Shown here piece after piece: positions 9,583 to 21,000 of a stretch of 37,528 nt of DNA. Origin of the DNA: Azolla pinnata. Taxonomy: Eukaryota > Streptophyta > Polypodiopsida > Salviniales > Salviniaceae. The stretch spans positions 1 to 37,528 of the forward strand of contig JBBBWG010000537.1 in the NCBI GenBank assembly GCA_037176905.1, in the 5' to 3' direction. The notes below the pieces were generated by a model that saw only the letters and a list, made by a program, of their open reading frames with translations, searched no databases and was not told the DNA's origin. Position 1 is the stretch's first letter. Each line of letters starts with the position of its first letter. Both the position numbers and the translations under genes were made by a program.

Positions 9583-11704
9583 CTAAGGCAGGGAGGACGC
9601 TCTTGCCGTTGATGATATACTTTCTCTATGATGAGGGGTGTTGAGCGATGCGGAATCTGAGCCAAATGGAATGGCAGGGGATATTCCGCCTGGATTCAGC
9701 GGAAAAAGAACCTTATAGTACCCATCCATGATGGTGTTTAGGTCACAGGTTGCAGCAACGCCAGGGATCTGTCAGTTTTTTGCCCCGTTAAACCCTTCTC
9801 CACCTTTGAGAGATGGAAGCTTCAAAAAGAAGTCAAGAAAAGTGGGCGGAGGATTGCAAGAGCATGTACCTGATACATGTCCTTCAGATACCCATACAGG
9901 TTCGGGTACTCGGAAATCTTGCGCTTTGAGCACTTGAAAAGGATGTGGTAGACAGGATCGAAGCGGTAGAGCGTGGTGAAGAGACGGATGTCTGCAAGGG
10001 TTACATCATTGCCGCAGAGGTACCTTGAACTGGCTAAATGGCCTTCCAGCATATCCAGTGTTGAGAAAAGATCCTCTACTGCCTCTCTGTAAGCATCTTG
10101 CTCCTGTGCAAAGCCACACCTGTCACCGCACACAGGAGCAATAGTGACCCAAGTCCGTCAGAAAGAAAAAAAAAACTCGCATAATACACACATGCCGCAA
10201 CATTCCTAATTTTTCGATAGATCCATGTTTGCCGGAAAAAAGTAAATGCTCCAACTTGCTTTGAAATCATGTAAATGTGAGCACTATTTATAGCTTTAAG
10301 GAGCTGAAACCAAGCACCACTTTTTGTCACCAATAGCTAACGATGCCATTTTTTGCACAACCCTTCAGAAAGGATTGCTTAATGGATCCAATCCTCTCAT
10401 CATTCAAAAGCCATGAATGATCCACTTTGTCAAAACAAGTAACAAGTATAGACCATTTTAGCTAGCTAATGTAGAAAATGTCCAGCTTGGACCCGTATAA
10501 CTACGCCTATGTGCATACCATTGTTTGCATGCAAATGCTTGATACCATTCTTCTCATGTATAACCACTTGTCTAAAGATTCTGAGAAGAAGCCGAGAGAT
10601 AGACTGGCACATGCCTACCGTGTCTACAGACACCATTCGCTGACATCCAAATAGCTGATGCCATGGTTCCTACTCACAATGACATGCATAGAGGTTCTTG
10701 AAAGAAAAGAATGGCTTATACCCACTCTCCCCCAGACACTCCATCATTAGATGTCCAGATGGATGGTGCCATTATTCGCATTCACATGCTCCATCTCTTG
10801 CGATTCTCGAAAGCAACTGAGAGAGAACGAGCGGCATATACCTACCCTACCTATACACACCATTGTTGACGTTCGCATAGATGATGCCATTCCACTTCTC
10901 GATCTCGCTCCGAAGATGAAGAGGGGCGAGGTCGAGGTGCGGGTTGAGGGCGAAGCGATCGAAGCCCGCGTTGAGGATCTCGACGATATCGGCGCTCTCG
11001 TTGCTAACAACCTCCCTCCGGGCCGAGTCCCAGAGCATAGGAACGGTGGCTCTACCATCGTAGCCGCCATGACGGAGCTTGTACACATTGATGAGGCGGC
11101 GCTGGGAATGTGCACGATCGAGGGTGGGCGAGAGAGCACGCGAAGAATCACCAGCACCGGCACCAGCATCCTCATCTTTAGGGCATGGATCGAAAACCCA
11201 CATGCCATTAGGGCTTGGAACGACGATCGACAGTGGGATCGAGTCCCCGAGGCCCTTCAGCGAATGGACCAACGCCGCCCTATGTGCCCAAGGGCATGTT
11301 AAGGAGACATAGAGATGGTACCTGCCATGGTCCGACGGAGAGATTTCTCTTGGAGGACGGCCCCGGAACTTGCTGGGCGGACGGACGTATCCACCCCTGG
11401 CATCCCTGGGCGCCATCTGGTTCATCATGACGGCCCATCCTCCCGCCCATGCGGAGCGCACGGCGCCGATCAGCGCCCCCGGAGGCAATCCTTTTCCCCA
11501 CAGAGAATGCCCCAGCTGTTTGAGCAGCCCTGGGATTAGGGTTGGTTCTTCCGGCGATGGCGATGGCGATGGAGAAGATGATGATTTGATAACGGGGGGC
11601 ACGGAGCGCTTCTTCCAGTTGGGCAGAGCTGGCTGAGCCGGAGGAGGAGGAGGAGGAGGAAGAGGAGCACAGAAGAACTCTGATGAGAGCTTCAATTCCA
11701 CCAT
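9583..11704 (-). CDS. Glutathionyl-hydroquinone reductase (Xi-class/ECM4-like GST), three exons
   Basis: Exons 11704-10851, 10119-9870 and 9768-9583 (854+250+186 bases) join in frame to 429 residues with GT-AG boundaries. Residues 1 to about 85 are Pro/Ser-rich with no fold motif and look like an organellar transit peptide. The thioredoxin-fold part begins near [11 protein letters not shown] (105-115) and carries the catalytic motif of the family, [16 protein letters not shown], with Cys137. The all-helical GST domain follows, with [46 protein letters not shown] and [13 protein letters not shown]. The C-terminal exon reads [19 protein letters not shown] and on, as in plant homologues. The known reaction is glutathione-dependent reduction of glutathionyl-hydroquinones; plastid location is an inference. 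The start is the first ATG before the conserved region. Confidence 0.92.
10120..10850 (-). other. GHR intron 1, unique sequence
   Basis: A 731-base intron of mixed AT-rich sequence. I see no nested gene or clear mobile element. Open frames in it are short and unrelated to known families. Confidence 0.6.
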
Positions 11705-11710
11705 AGCTCT

Positions 11711-11782
11711 TTCTTCTTCTTCTTCTTCTTCTTCTTCTTCTTCTTCTTCTTCGTCGTCGTCGTCGTCGTCTTCTTCTTCTTG
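11711..11782. repeat. TTC/GTC microsatellite in the GHR leader
   Basis: About 14 TTC, then 7 or 8 GTC, then TTC again, starting 7 bases upstream of the GHR ATG. On the gene's strand it is GAA/GAC rich, so it probably lies in the 5' untranslated region or core promoter. Confidence 0.9.
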
Positions 11783-11925
11783 TTCTCAGGCTGTATTTTT
11801 CTTTATTTACGATAATGCCCCTGCCTCCGTTCCTTCTCTATGCTTCATTTGCTTATTTACAGTAATTGCCCCTTCCCTGATACAAGCATTTAAAGAATGG
11901 GTAGGTTTGGACCTATCCTATGATT

Positions 11926-12350
11926 GATCAGATTCCAGCTTGCTCAACAATTGCGAATCTGAGCAGGCTTCTGATACGTAGTCGATCGATCGAGGAAAAC
12001 CTGGAGTGCCTCATTCGGCTGAATTAATGGCCAGGTTTCTGATTGAAATCGGGAACCAGATGTAGGGTCAGCTAGCTGATTCGCCTGGTGATTAACGAGC
12101 GCGTCGATCGGATTCTAGCTTGCTTCGTTTGAAACCGCGGATTCGAGCGGACTTCCGATACATAGTCGGCCAAGGAAAAGCTCGAGTGCCGCCTCGTTGG
12201 GCGGAATGAATGGCTAGGTTTTTGGCTGAAATCGAGATGTGGATCCAGGGTTAGCCGATTCGCCCGGTGGTTAACACATCGATCAGATTCCGACTTGCTT
12301 GACTGAAACTGCGAATCCGAGCAGGCTTCCGATACAAAGCTGCCCGGGCC
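11926..12350. repeat. ~178-bp tandem repeat in the GHR/HPPD divergent promoter
   Basis: Copies start at GATCAGATTCCAGCTTGCT (11926), GATCGGATTCTAGCTTGCTT (12106) and GATCAGATTCCGACTTGCTT (12281), so periods are 180 and 175 bases. The first two are full length; the third ends after CCGATACAAAG. Each holds a GCGAATC(T/C)GAGCAGGCTTC-like block and the full ones an ATGGC(C/T)AGGTTT block. Divergence is moderate. No open frame spans the array convincingly. Confidence 0.85.
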
Positions 12351-12672
12351 GAAACCTCGGGGCACCTCGAAGTCAGAACAATCTAACGTCGGTGCATGTA
12401 CACATACAGAGCTACAGGTCACATCACAATCGTTGCGGGAGCAGCTCTCGAACGTCCGAAACGGGGCGCCTTACCCGCTTCGAAGCTGCTGGATGCTGTG
12501 GCCGCGGAGAGGGGATGAAGGCGAAGCCTTATATGCACAGCATCGGAATCCAGGGCAGGCACGACCTTGAAAAAACATACAGATTTGCAAGGCGACCGGA
12601 GTCGTCGACCTAGTGCGAGGAACGCATCTGCTCTGTTTTCTGCAGTTTCTGGGGAGGGAGGCCTTTTAGAAA

Positions 12673-12694
12673 AGAGAGAGAGAGAGAGAGAGAG
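12673..12694. repeat. GA dinucleotide repeat in the HPPD upstream region
   Basis: About 11 GA units some 440 bases upstream of the HPPD ATG. GA repeats in plant leaders and promoters can bind BBR/BPC factors; that role is not shown by the sequence. Confidence 0.7.
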
Positions 12695-13133
12695 GATAAC
12701 CTGCCGATTGTTTCATCGAGCGAGGATCACGACGAACACGTCGCCCAACGTTATCGATCGCTTGCATTACCGGATTCGACAATCCGCTGACTCATCGTGC
12801 CGATCCACAGCCGGAGCAGAAGCGAGAGACGTGGGGGCGGATTTTCCGTGCGGGATCGGTGTTTCGGTGTTTGTGGGGTTTTTCTTCTGTGTGTTTTCCA
12901 GATCAGAACCAACTAGAAGCTCCTCCTCCAGTCTGCTGCTGTTCTCTCCACCAGTTGTTTGTTTTCTAAGTTCCCATTCCATTGAAGGCCCAAAATCTTC
13001 TTCATTCATAGAAACAGGGGAGAAGAAGGAGAGTTCATGAGATCTAAAAGCTCTGTTTTCTGAAAGGGGGCAAGAAGGAAACAAGCACAGCTTCAGCTTC
13101 AATCCGCCATAGCCGCCGCAGCTTCAATCCGCC

Positions 13134-15994
13134 ATGACTCAGGAGCAGGAGCAGCAGGAGCAAGGGACCTTCTCGCTGGTGGGTTGCAAGCAGTTCGTGC
13201 GCAGGAACCCGCGCTCCGACAGGTTCGGCGTCCGCGGCTTCCACCACATCGAGTTCTGGTGCGGGGACGTCTCCAACACGTGGCGCCGCTTCTCCTGGGG
13301 CCTGGGCATGGCGCCCATCGCCAGATCCGACATGTCCACGGGGAACCAGAGCTACTGCAGCTACGCCCTGCGCTCGGGCAGCCTCGTCTTCGCCTTCACC
13401 GCCCCCTACTCCGACGCCATCGCCCAGAACCCTAACCCTAACCCTAACCCTAACCCTAACCCTAACCCTAACCCTAACCCTAAGAGGAGGAACAAGGTGC
13501 CTCACCCGGGCTGGGACAGCGGCGCCTGCCGCCGCTTCTTCAACTCCCATGGCCTCGCTGCCCGCGCTGTTGCCCTCCTCGTCGACGATGCCGCATCCGC
13601 CTTCCACATCAGCGTCGCCCATGGCGCCATCCCTGTCCTCCCCCCCCACACCATCCTCGACCATGGCGACGACCATCATGGCGACGACCATCATGCCAAT
13701 GATCATGGCAGCGATGATGATGACGATGATGATGATGGTGGTTCTCCTGGGGCCATCCTCTCCGAAGTCAAGCTCTACGGCGACGTCGTCCTCAGGTATT
13801 CCCTCCCCGCTACCCGCGTTTCCGCACATGCCATGGGGATGCGTGATGGTTTGCTTGCATGTGCGCATGCATTCCTTTTCCCATTCTTTTCTTTCCTGTT
13901 CTTGATCCATGTCTGGATCCATCTCGGTAGAATAGGGCATAATACGGTTTGTGTGTTATGCATGCATGGATGCGTTGCTGGATGAATGGATGGATGGATG
14001 CAATAGGATGGATGCATGGATTGGTGGGGTGGGTGGATGGATGCATGGATTGGTGGGTGGGTGGATGGATGGATGGATAGGGTGGATGTAATGGATGGAC
14101 GGATGAATTGGTGGATGGATGCATTCATGGATGAACTGGTGGATGGATGCATGGATGCATGGGTGGATGGATGAACGGGTGGATGGATGAACTGGTGGAT
14201 GGATGCATGGATGGATGAACTGGTGGATGGATGCATGGATGGATGAATCGGTGGGTGGAAGCATGGAGGGATGGATGGATGGATGGATGAACTGGTGGAT
14301 GGATGCATGGATGGATGAATCGGTGGGTGGAAGCATGGAGGGATGGATGGATGGANNNNNNNNNNNNNNNNNNNNNNNNNNNNNNNNNNNNNNNNNNNNN
14401 NNNNNNNNNNNNNNNNNNNNNNNNNNNNNNNNNNNNNNNNNNNNNNNNNNNNNNNTTGGTGAGTGGATGGATGTATGCAATAGGATGGATGCAATAGGAT
14501 GGATGCATGCATGAATGGATGGATGGATGCAAACAAGGGTGGACACTTGGGGAGGCATGCATACATAGATATGAATATATATATATGTATACCGGGACGG
14601 CTTGCATATCTGGGATGCAGATATGTGAGCTTCATCAACGGCTACGAAGGCCCGTTCCTGCCCAAGTACGAGAGGGCGGAGGACGAGGAGGAAGCAGAGC
14701 AGGAGACGTACGGGCTGGCGAGGCTGGACCACGCGGTGGGCAACGTGCACGCCCTGGCGGACGCGGTGCAGTACGTGGCGCGCTTCACGGGCTTCCACGA
14801 GTTCGCCGAGTTCACGGCCGACGACGTCGGCACGGCCGAGAGCGGGCTCAACTCGGCGGTGCTCGCGAGCAACGACGAGGCGGTGCTCCTCCCGCTGAAC
14901 GAGCCCGTGTTCGGCACCAAGCGCCGCTCGCAGATCCAGACCTACCTCGAGCACAACGAGGGCCCCGGGCTCCAGCACCTCGCGCTGCTCTCGGGCGACA
15001 TCTTCCGGACGCTGCGCGAGATGCGCGCGAGGACGCGCCGCGGCGGCTTCGACTTCATGCCCAAGCCGCCGCCGACGTACTACGCCAACCTCCGCTCGCG
15101 CGCCGCCGACGTCCTCTCCGAGGCGCAGATGCGCGACTGCGACGAGCTCGGCATCCTCGTCGACCGCGACGACCAGGGCGTCCTCCTCCAGATCTTCACC
15201 AAGCCCATCGGAGACAGGTGACAGAACGCCCCCCCCCCCGCCGCCGCCCCCGATCATTACGTACTCTGCTTCCTTCGATTAGGTGCTTAATCCTCTATTA
15301 TAGTAGCGGTAGCAGTAGCAGTAGCAGTAGCAGTTACTACTACACTGCTACTGGCTACTGGCTACTGCTACTGCTATTGGCTACTGCTACTGCTACTGGC
15401 TACTGCTACGCATCCCACTTAACCTAGAAGCGGTGGATAGGTATCGGCCACAGCTTGGCTTGGAACCCGAACCTAGCCGTTTAACCGAGTTTATCTGGCT
15501 TAGCACCTTGGCAGCTTGGCTCGTCTCGGCTCAAGCTTGAGATTTGTTTACCGATTTCGTTTCTTTTCGGCCGAACCGGTCTCTGCCTGTGACCCTCTGA
15601 GATGGCTCCTAGCTTGAGTTTGCGCTAACACCGTTTGGCTCGATATCTCCCTTAACCGATCCAACCCGAGCCAAGCCATTGCCGACACCTATCCCAATAG
15701 CAGTACACGCATCCGCCTGACGTTGAAGCGGTTGAGCACTCTTCTGTTGCTCGAGAGAGACTCGTCCCTGTTCCGATTATAAGATCAGTCCCTCCGGTGC
15801 TTTGTTGTGTGTTGTTGTTGTTCCCAAGGCCGACGATCTTCCTGGAGATCATCCAGCGGATCGGCTGCATGGAAGCGCGGGACGACGGCACGGTCGTGCA
15901 GAAGGGCGGCTGCGGCGGCTTTGGGAAGGGCAACTTCTCGGAGCTGTTCAAATCGATCGAGGAGTACGAGAAGACTCTCGACGGAAGCCTTTGA
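13134..15994 (+). CDS. HPPD: 4-hydroxyphenylpyruvate dioxygenase, three exons
   Basis: Exons 13134-13795, 14621-15217 and 15829-15994 (662+597+166 bases) give 474 residues. The enzyme turns 4-hydroxyphenylpyruvate into homogentisate in tyrosine breakdown and tocopherol/plastoquinone synthesis. The three iron ligands are in place: His258 (RLDHAVGNV), His340 (GLQHLALLS) and Glu426 ([12 protein letters not shown]). Their spacings of 82 and 86 residues equal those I recall for the Arabidopsis enzyme. Other family blocks are [33 protein letters not shown] and [20 protein letters not shown]. Two repeat-derived insertions sit in the N-terminal half: Asn-Pro x9 at 99-116 and a His/Asp run at about 176-203. 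Both fall where plant homologues have variable loops, so activity may be unaffected. No clear transit peptide is visible. Third-position GC is very high. The start is the first ATG in frame, near the usual N-terminus. Confidence 0.95.
13428..13483 (+). repeat. (CCCTAA)n telomere-type array inside HPPD exon 1
   Basis: Nine six-base units, read as alternating Asn and Pro in the HPPD frame. The unit is the TTAGGG type, not the TTTAGGG type usual in plants. A six-base unit keeps frame whatever the copy number. Confidence 0.95.
13975..14530. repeat. GGATGGAT minisatellite in HPPD intron 1, with assembly gap
   Basis: GATG/GGAT words fill most of intron 1 (13796-14620). A longer unit of about 74 bases, running from GATGAACTGGTGGATGGATG through GAATCGGTGGGTGGAAGCAT, occurs twice between about 14213 and 14355. 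Positions 14356-14455 are exactly 100 N, so the array length is unknown and probably collapsed. Open frames here on both strands are repeat translations. Confidence 0.95.
15301..15415. repeat. TAGCAG / CTACTGG microsatellite in HPPD intron 2
   Basis: Short units GTAGCA then CTACTGCTACTGG alternate over about 115 bases inside intron 2 (15218-15828). The rest of the intron is unremarkable. Confidence 0.85.
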
Positions 15995-16790
15995 GAGGAG
16001 CTCGGTTTGCCGCTGACGCCACGAGACGGTTTACTCTGTGAAATTCATGTCCAGAGGCAGATCGCAGCATTCTGGAGGATACCTATATAGATTGTATATC
16101 GAAATTTATGGGAAAAGCCTTAATTTGATACACGGAGTTTCGGCTAGAGAGAGAGAGAGTAAGAGCTTCTCTGTCTGCAAATTGTTTCGATTCATCTTCG
16201 TTCTTCCATTTCCCTCTCTGCCTAGGCCAAAGCGCGGATTGTATTTGCATGAACTCTGATTCGATTTGAGAGGTGCATGAGATGGTATGATGAATGGACT
16301 TCGAAGTAGAATGCAGGATTCTTGTCCTCGTTTGGAAGAGTTCGACGATCACATGATGAAATTCATGAAAGAATCTATTGGAATATTCTGGAATATGGTG
16401 GTGGCTCATGGCGGATCGATTTTTGGAATCGTAGTAGAGATTACATCATGGAGTCAATGTCGTGTTCTAAAGGGAACTGATACGTGGGTTGTCATGGCAA
16501 AATCGAGGTCCAGATCGCTATGATGTACAAGCGTTTAATATGTTGGGTCTGGTAAACGACTTGCTCCCCATCGAAATACGGTGGACGACGACGCAGTTGA
16601 AATCGACGCAGTCAATCAAGAATCGGTGGAATCGGAACCAACGGCCGATAAAGATTCCGGAGAAAGAAGCTATCGAAGAAGGTGGCAGCAAGGAATGATC
16701 GATCGGATCTATTTACGACCCAACTAATGTCCCCATATGGTAGAGCAGTTGCAGCTGAGTCAAGAACTCGTATCGACAATTTTTTAGCAT
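15995..16790. other. HPPD 3' flank, no further gene recognised
   Basis: The first few hundred bases after the HPPD stop are probably its 3' untranslated region. Short open frames at 16287-16523 and 16489-16698 on plus have no recognisable domain and no splice context that I can support. Confidence 0.5.
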
Positions 16791-16975
16791 GCTCACATAC
16801 ATACATACATACACACACTCACACACACATGCATACATACATGCAAACATACATACACACACACACCCCACTCACATACATACATACATTTATACATACA
16901 TACCTACATGCATGCATGTGTATATACATTTATACATTTATACGTACGTATATACCTACGTACATACGTACATCA
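16791..16975. repeat. CATA/CACA microsatellite
   Basis: CATACATA, CACACA and TACATACA words with interspersed TGCATG and TACGTA. It separates HPPD from PAF1. No coding content. Confidence 0.9.
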
Positions 16976-17169
16976 TTGGGGCAAGGGCATCGTGCGAATA
17001 TCCGAAAACTACTTCTTCTTTGCAACAAGGTCTGCGCCGAGAGGCCTGGCTATGGAAGCTTGAAGAAGCTCCGCGGCGTGGGTGCTCGCGCGCACAGTGC
17101 AAACGACGGTCTGAGGCAGACGGTCGGCCGGTCGAAGGGATCGCGCTCAATCTCAGCTTCTCCCTCGCT

Positions 17170-17259
17170 ACCTCCTGATCCCCCAATCCCCACCGCTTTC
17201 CCGAGGGTTTCTTCTGCCCGCGTAGAAACCCTAACCTCGGCTCCGCTCTGCTTCTAAAG
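17170..17259 (+). other. Probable PAF1 5' leader exon with telo-box
   Basis: AAACCCTAA at 17226-17234 is a telo-box, common just downstream of transcription starts in plant housekeeping genes. It is followed by CTTCTAAAG|GTACGC, a good splice donor at 17260. The intron would run to an acceptor shortly before the PAF1 ATG (18076 or 18095 are candidates). The leader's 5' limit is not determined. Confidence 0.5.
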
Positions 17260-18097
17260 GTACGCCCTTTCTCTAATCATTCCCACCTTCTCTTCCGCGC
17301 TCTTCTCTCTATTTCTTGGATCCGAGCATCGACCTATTCCTGTTCCCCACGCGTTCCTGTAACGCGATTGGTCTCGCTTATGGTGTGCAAATATGTGCCT
17401 TTCGATTTCGGCATGTGTTTCCTCTCCTGTCCGCGTCGTCTCTTCCCTCCCTCATTGTATGTGGACAGCCAGCCTGCGGTTTTTCCACCAATTGTGTCAG
17501 AGGAATTCTGCCCCATGGTCGTATTCGAATGACAGAATTCAGCTTCCCCCCCCCCCGGAAAACTCTTCGCAGAATGAAAATTAGGCTGTACATGGCTTGG
17601 GAGTTCATGCTCACTCGGGTATCACAAAATCATTCTTGCCCTCTTTTTGAAGGAAAAGGGAGTAATTCCCGTCAAAGAGTAACGACCTTGTTCGAACAGC
17701 TGAACAAATCGAACTTTCGTCTTTGGAAAATTTCTGAAGAAAAGAAAAGATGCATTTTTCTATTTATATCCAGTGAAGGATCGACGAAAGAATGGTGCCT
17801 TCCAAAACAAAGTTATGTCTGTGTGTTGCAACAGTAGGTATATGTCTGTAATGGTTTGAATCTTGCTTCCATATCCAAGACATAAAGCTTGAGGTCTTAC
17901 TGGAATGCACAAAAGGCTTTTCTGTTTGTGTTCTAGACAAGAAACTGAGGGGCGTAAGGTTGTAGTTTAAATGAGAAATTATGCACATTCTAATGCTGTA
18001 ACCATCTCCATCTTCTGGAAAGGAGAAGAAGGGAGTGTGTCTGAGAAAGGCAGCGGCGATCGCATGGTTTTGATAGGAAAAGCTTGGTGAAACAGGC

Positions 18098-21000
18098 ATG
18101 GCTTCTTCGATGTATCAAAATCCTGGCCCAGGGAGACCGCCGCCGCCGCCGCCGCCGCCACCAGGGACATATAGGCAAAGCAATCCACCACCGCCACCCC
18201 CACCATCATCATCATCGTCATCATCAACCGGGCAATACTCATCTTACAACAGCTATCAGCAAGGATCAGGTTTCGCCCCAGGACAGAATGCACCATCGGG
18301 ACAGCAGATGGGATATGGATCGAGCTATGGGTACCCTGGCGGGGCCCAGGGGGGTTCATATGGGCCCCCGGGTGTGAACCCATCCCAGAGTAGCCAATAT
18401 CCTCGGCCTCCCCTGCCCTCCTACCCTCTACAATCCCCGCCTCCGCCTCCGCCTCCGCCTCCGCCAGGATCGGCTATGTCAGGAGCTCCTCCTCTTCCCC
18501 CACAACCTCCTCCTCCAGCACCCCTACCCCCACCTCTGCCCCCGCCTCCTCCTCATGGTGCTGCATCTCCCTACCCATCATCGTCATCATCAAATAATAA
18601 CAATTCCAACCCTAATGCATCGCAACCTGCTCAAGCTTATCAAGATGCTCCTCCCCATAGCCAGTACTACCCTCAGAATATGCTCCCCCATCAATTGCCC
18701 CCACCCCCACCCTTGCCTACCAACTACTCATCCTCTTCTTCAGCTAATGTAACTACAGGTACGAATAATCGCCCTCGCCATGACGCTTTTAAACCTGCGT
18801 CGGGTTACCCACCACAGCCAAAACAAGGCAACGTTGGCACACTTGAGAAGGCTCCTGTACCGAAGGCTGCAAAACTGCCTCCTCCTGGAATGATGGCACA
18901 CAAGGGGGACAATCGGCATGACATGGACCGGGAGAGGAAGAAGAGAGAGTATGAGAGGAAGAAGATGGAAGAGAAAAAAGAGGTGAAAATGCCACCGGCT
19001 AATGCAGTCATCCACAAGTTCCCTCCTGCTGGCACTCCTTTGGGGAAACAGAGCGCTGCAATGGTGTCGAGAGATGGTAGACCCGACCTTCGGAAAGACA
19101 AGTTTGATAATAGATTAAAGAGACCCTCAACATTTGTATGTAAAATCAAGTGAGTATGCTATTTATACATATGTGCAACCCAAGGCCTTCATTTTTTCTC
19201 TGGATTATCCGATGTACTGAGTGAGGTAGGTAGTTCCATCCCATACTTCCACCTCATATAGCAAGACATGGCTAACTATAGCATTAAACATCAATCTCAC
19301 TTCTCACCGCCAAGCATATAATTACTCTTCCAAGTGCACACTGCAATGATGTGATGCATACCCGGCTTCTAATATGGGAGTAGTAACACTGATTCTATAA
19401 TTGATGCATAATTTGCATAGCTGAAGCTGTAGTTATCAAAAGCTTTGTTTCAGATGTTCAACTTGGGGTGATAGCTGAAATATGCCAACCATAAAGTCAT
19501 GTTTGACAGTAAGCCTGCTGTAGCAGATTTTTGTTTTACGAATGCATGTCTATGAAGGTTGTCAGACCTTAGTCAATGCATGTCTGTGTTACAGGGGTAA
19601 ATAAAAATCCTGATGCATGCAAATCAGTTTCAGGTCCTATTGCTTAAACTGTGACTATAGTTTGGAACAGGAAGTGAAAAATGAAGTCCAATATGACAAG
19701 GAGATTAGATAAAGAATAGCTGATAAAAACATAGAGATCTTCAAACATTTATATTTAGTGGTCACTATGTAGCATTCGTGATTCCTCTTAGTATAGTGAA
19801 GAATAGTTCTGATTGGGCAAGTTTGTAACTGTCTTTGAAGGTGACAGTCAAACTTGACCTGGCATTTGTAAATTCTTTAGCATGTTCCTACTCCATGTGT
19901 TATGTTCTTATACCTCACTATGCTCTTTATGTTTCTGCCTTGTTTTAAATCAACTTTGGTATCTATTACATTTAACACTGATATTTTACCAGGTTTCGGA
20001 ATGAGCTTCCGGACCCCATTTCACAGCCTAAACTGCTTCAAGTTTATAACGATAAAGATCGGTACACCACATTTCTATACATTTTGTCAAAAATGTGGAA
20101 TACGATAGGTTTGTAAAGGTGAAATCTTATCATGTGTGTCTGCAGATACTGTAGATACAGAACCACATCTCTTGAATTGACTCAGAAACATCGTCTTGTA
20201 GTCGATACAGATTTGGGCATTCCATTGGATCTCCTAGACATCAGTGTGTACAAGTAAGGCACCGTGATTTTTGGTGCTTTCTTTCAAGTGCGTTAACCTG
20301 TGTGTAGATTAAGGTTATACTTGGCACTTGCATGTAGAGAAAGGTAATTGTTGAATAAAGTACTTTTTGCATTTTAGTCCTCCAAAAGTAAGACCTCCTA
20401 TGGACCCAGAAGATGAGGAGCTCTTGAGGGATGATGAGAAATTGCCATCTGCTAGAACTGAAATAGTTCGGAAGAAAGATAGACCTACTGATAAAGGAGT
20501 AGCATGGCTTGTAAAAACACAGTATATATCTCCAATAAGTTTGGATCCTGCAAAACAGGTATATTCGCTCTGTTTCATGATTGAATATGAATAAAAGAAT
20601 TTTGAGTGCCATGGAATGTTGATGGTATTGCTATTAATATGGCAGGCTTTGACAGAGAAACAAGCCAAGGAACTCAAAGAGATTAGAGATGGGAAGAAAG
20701 ATATGCTTGAAAATCTCAATGACAGGTAGTTTTTGTCTGTGCATGGTTCAGATATCCTGTGGTTATATAAGGTCTTTTGAAAATTTTGTTTTCCTGATCA
20801 AATCCATATTGCTATAATGTCACACAGGGAGCAACAAATTCGTTCTATTCAAGAGTCTTTCCGCATAGCTCAACAGACTCCTGTCCATCAATCAAAGCCT
20901 GGTCTGAAGCCAGTTGAGATCCTTCCTCTGCTTCCTGACTTCATACGGTAATCACCATTGGTTTTATGTTTTGTGAATTGTAGACTAGAATTCTTTTCCT

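Noticed and set aside
13044-13940. 298-residue minus-strand frame
   Set aside because: Antisense shadow of HPPD exon 1; composed of Val/Arg repeats and low-complexity sequence with no family resemblance.
13810-14638. Long His/Pro/Ser/Ile frames in HPPD intron 1
   Set aside because: Repeat translations running across the N gap; not genes.
14507-15427. 306-residue Arg/Ala/Pro-rich frame on plus
   Set aside because: A shadow of HPPD exon 2 in another frame, caused by its high GC content.
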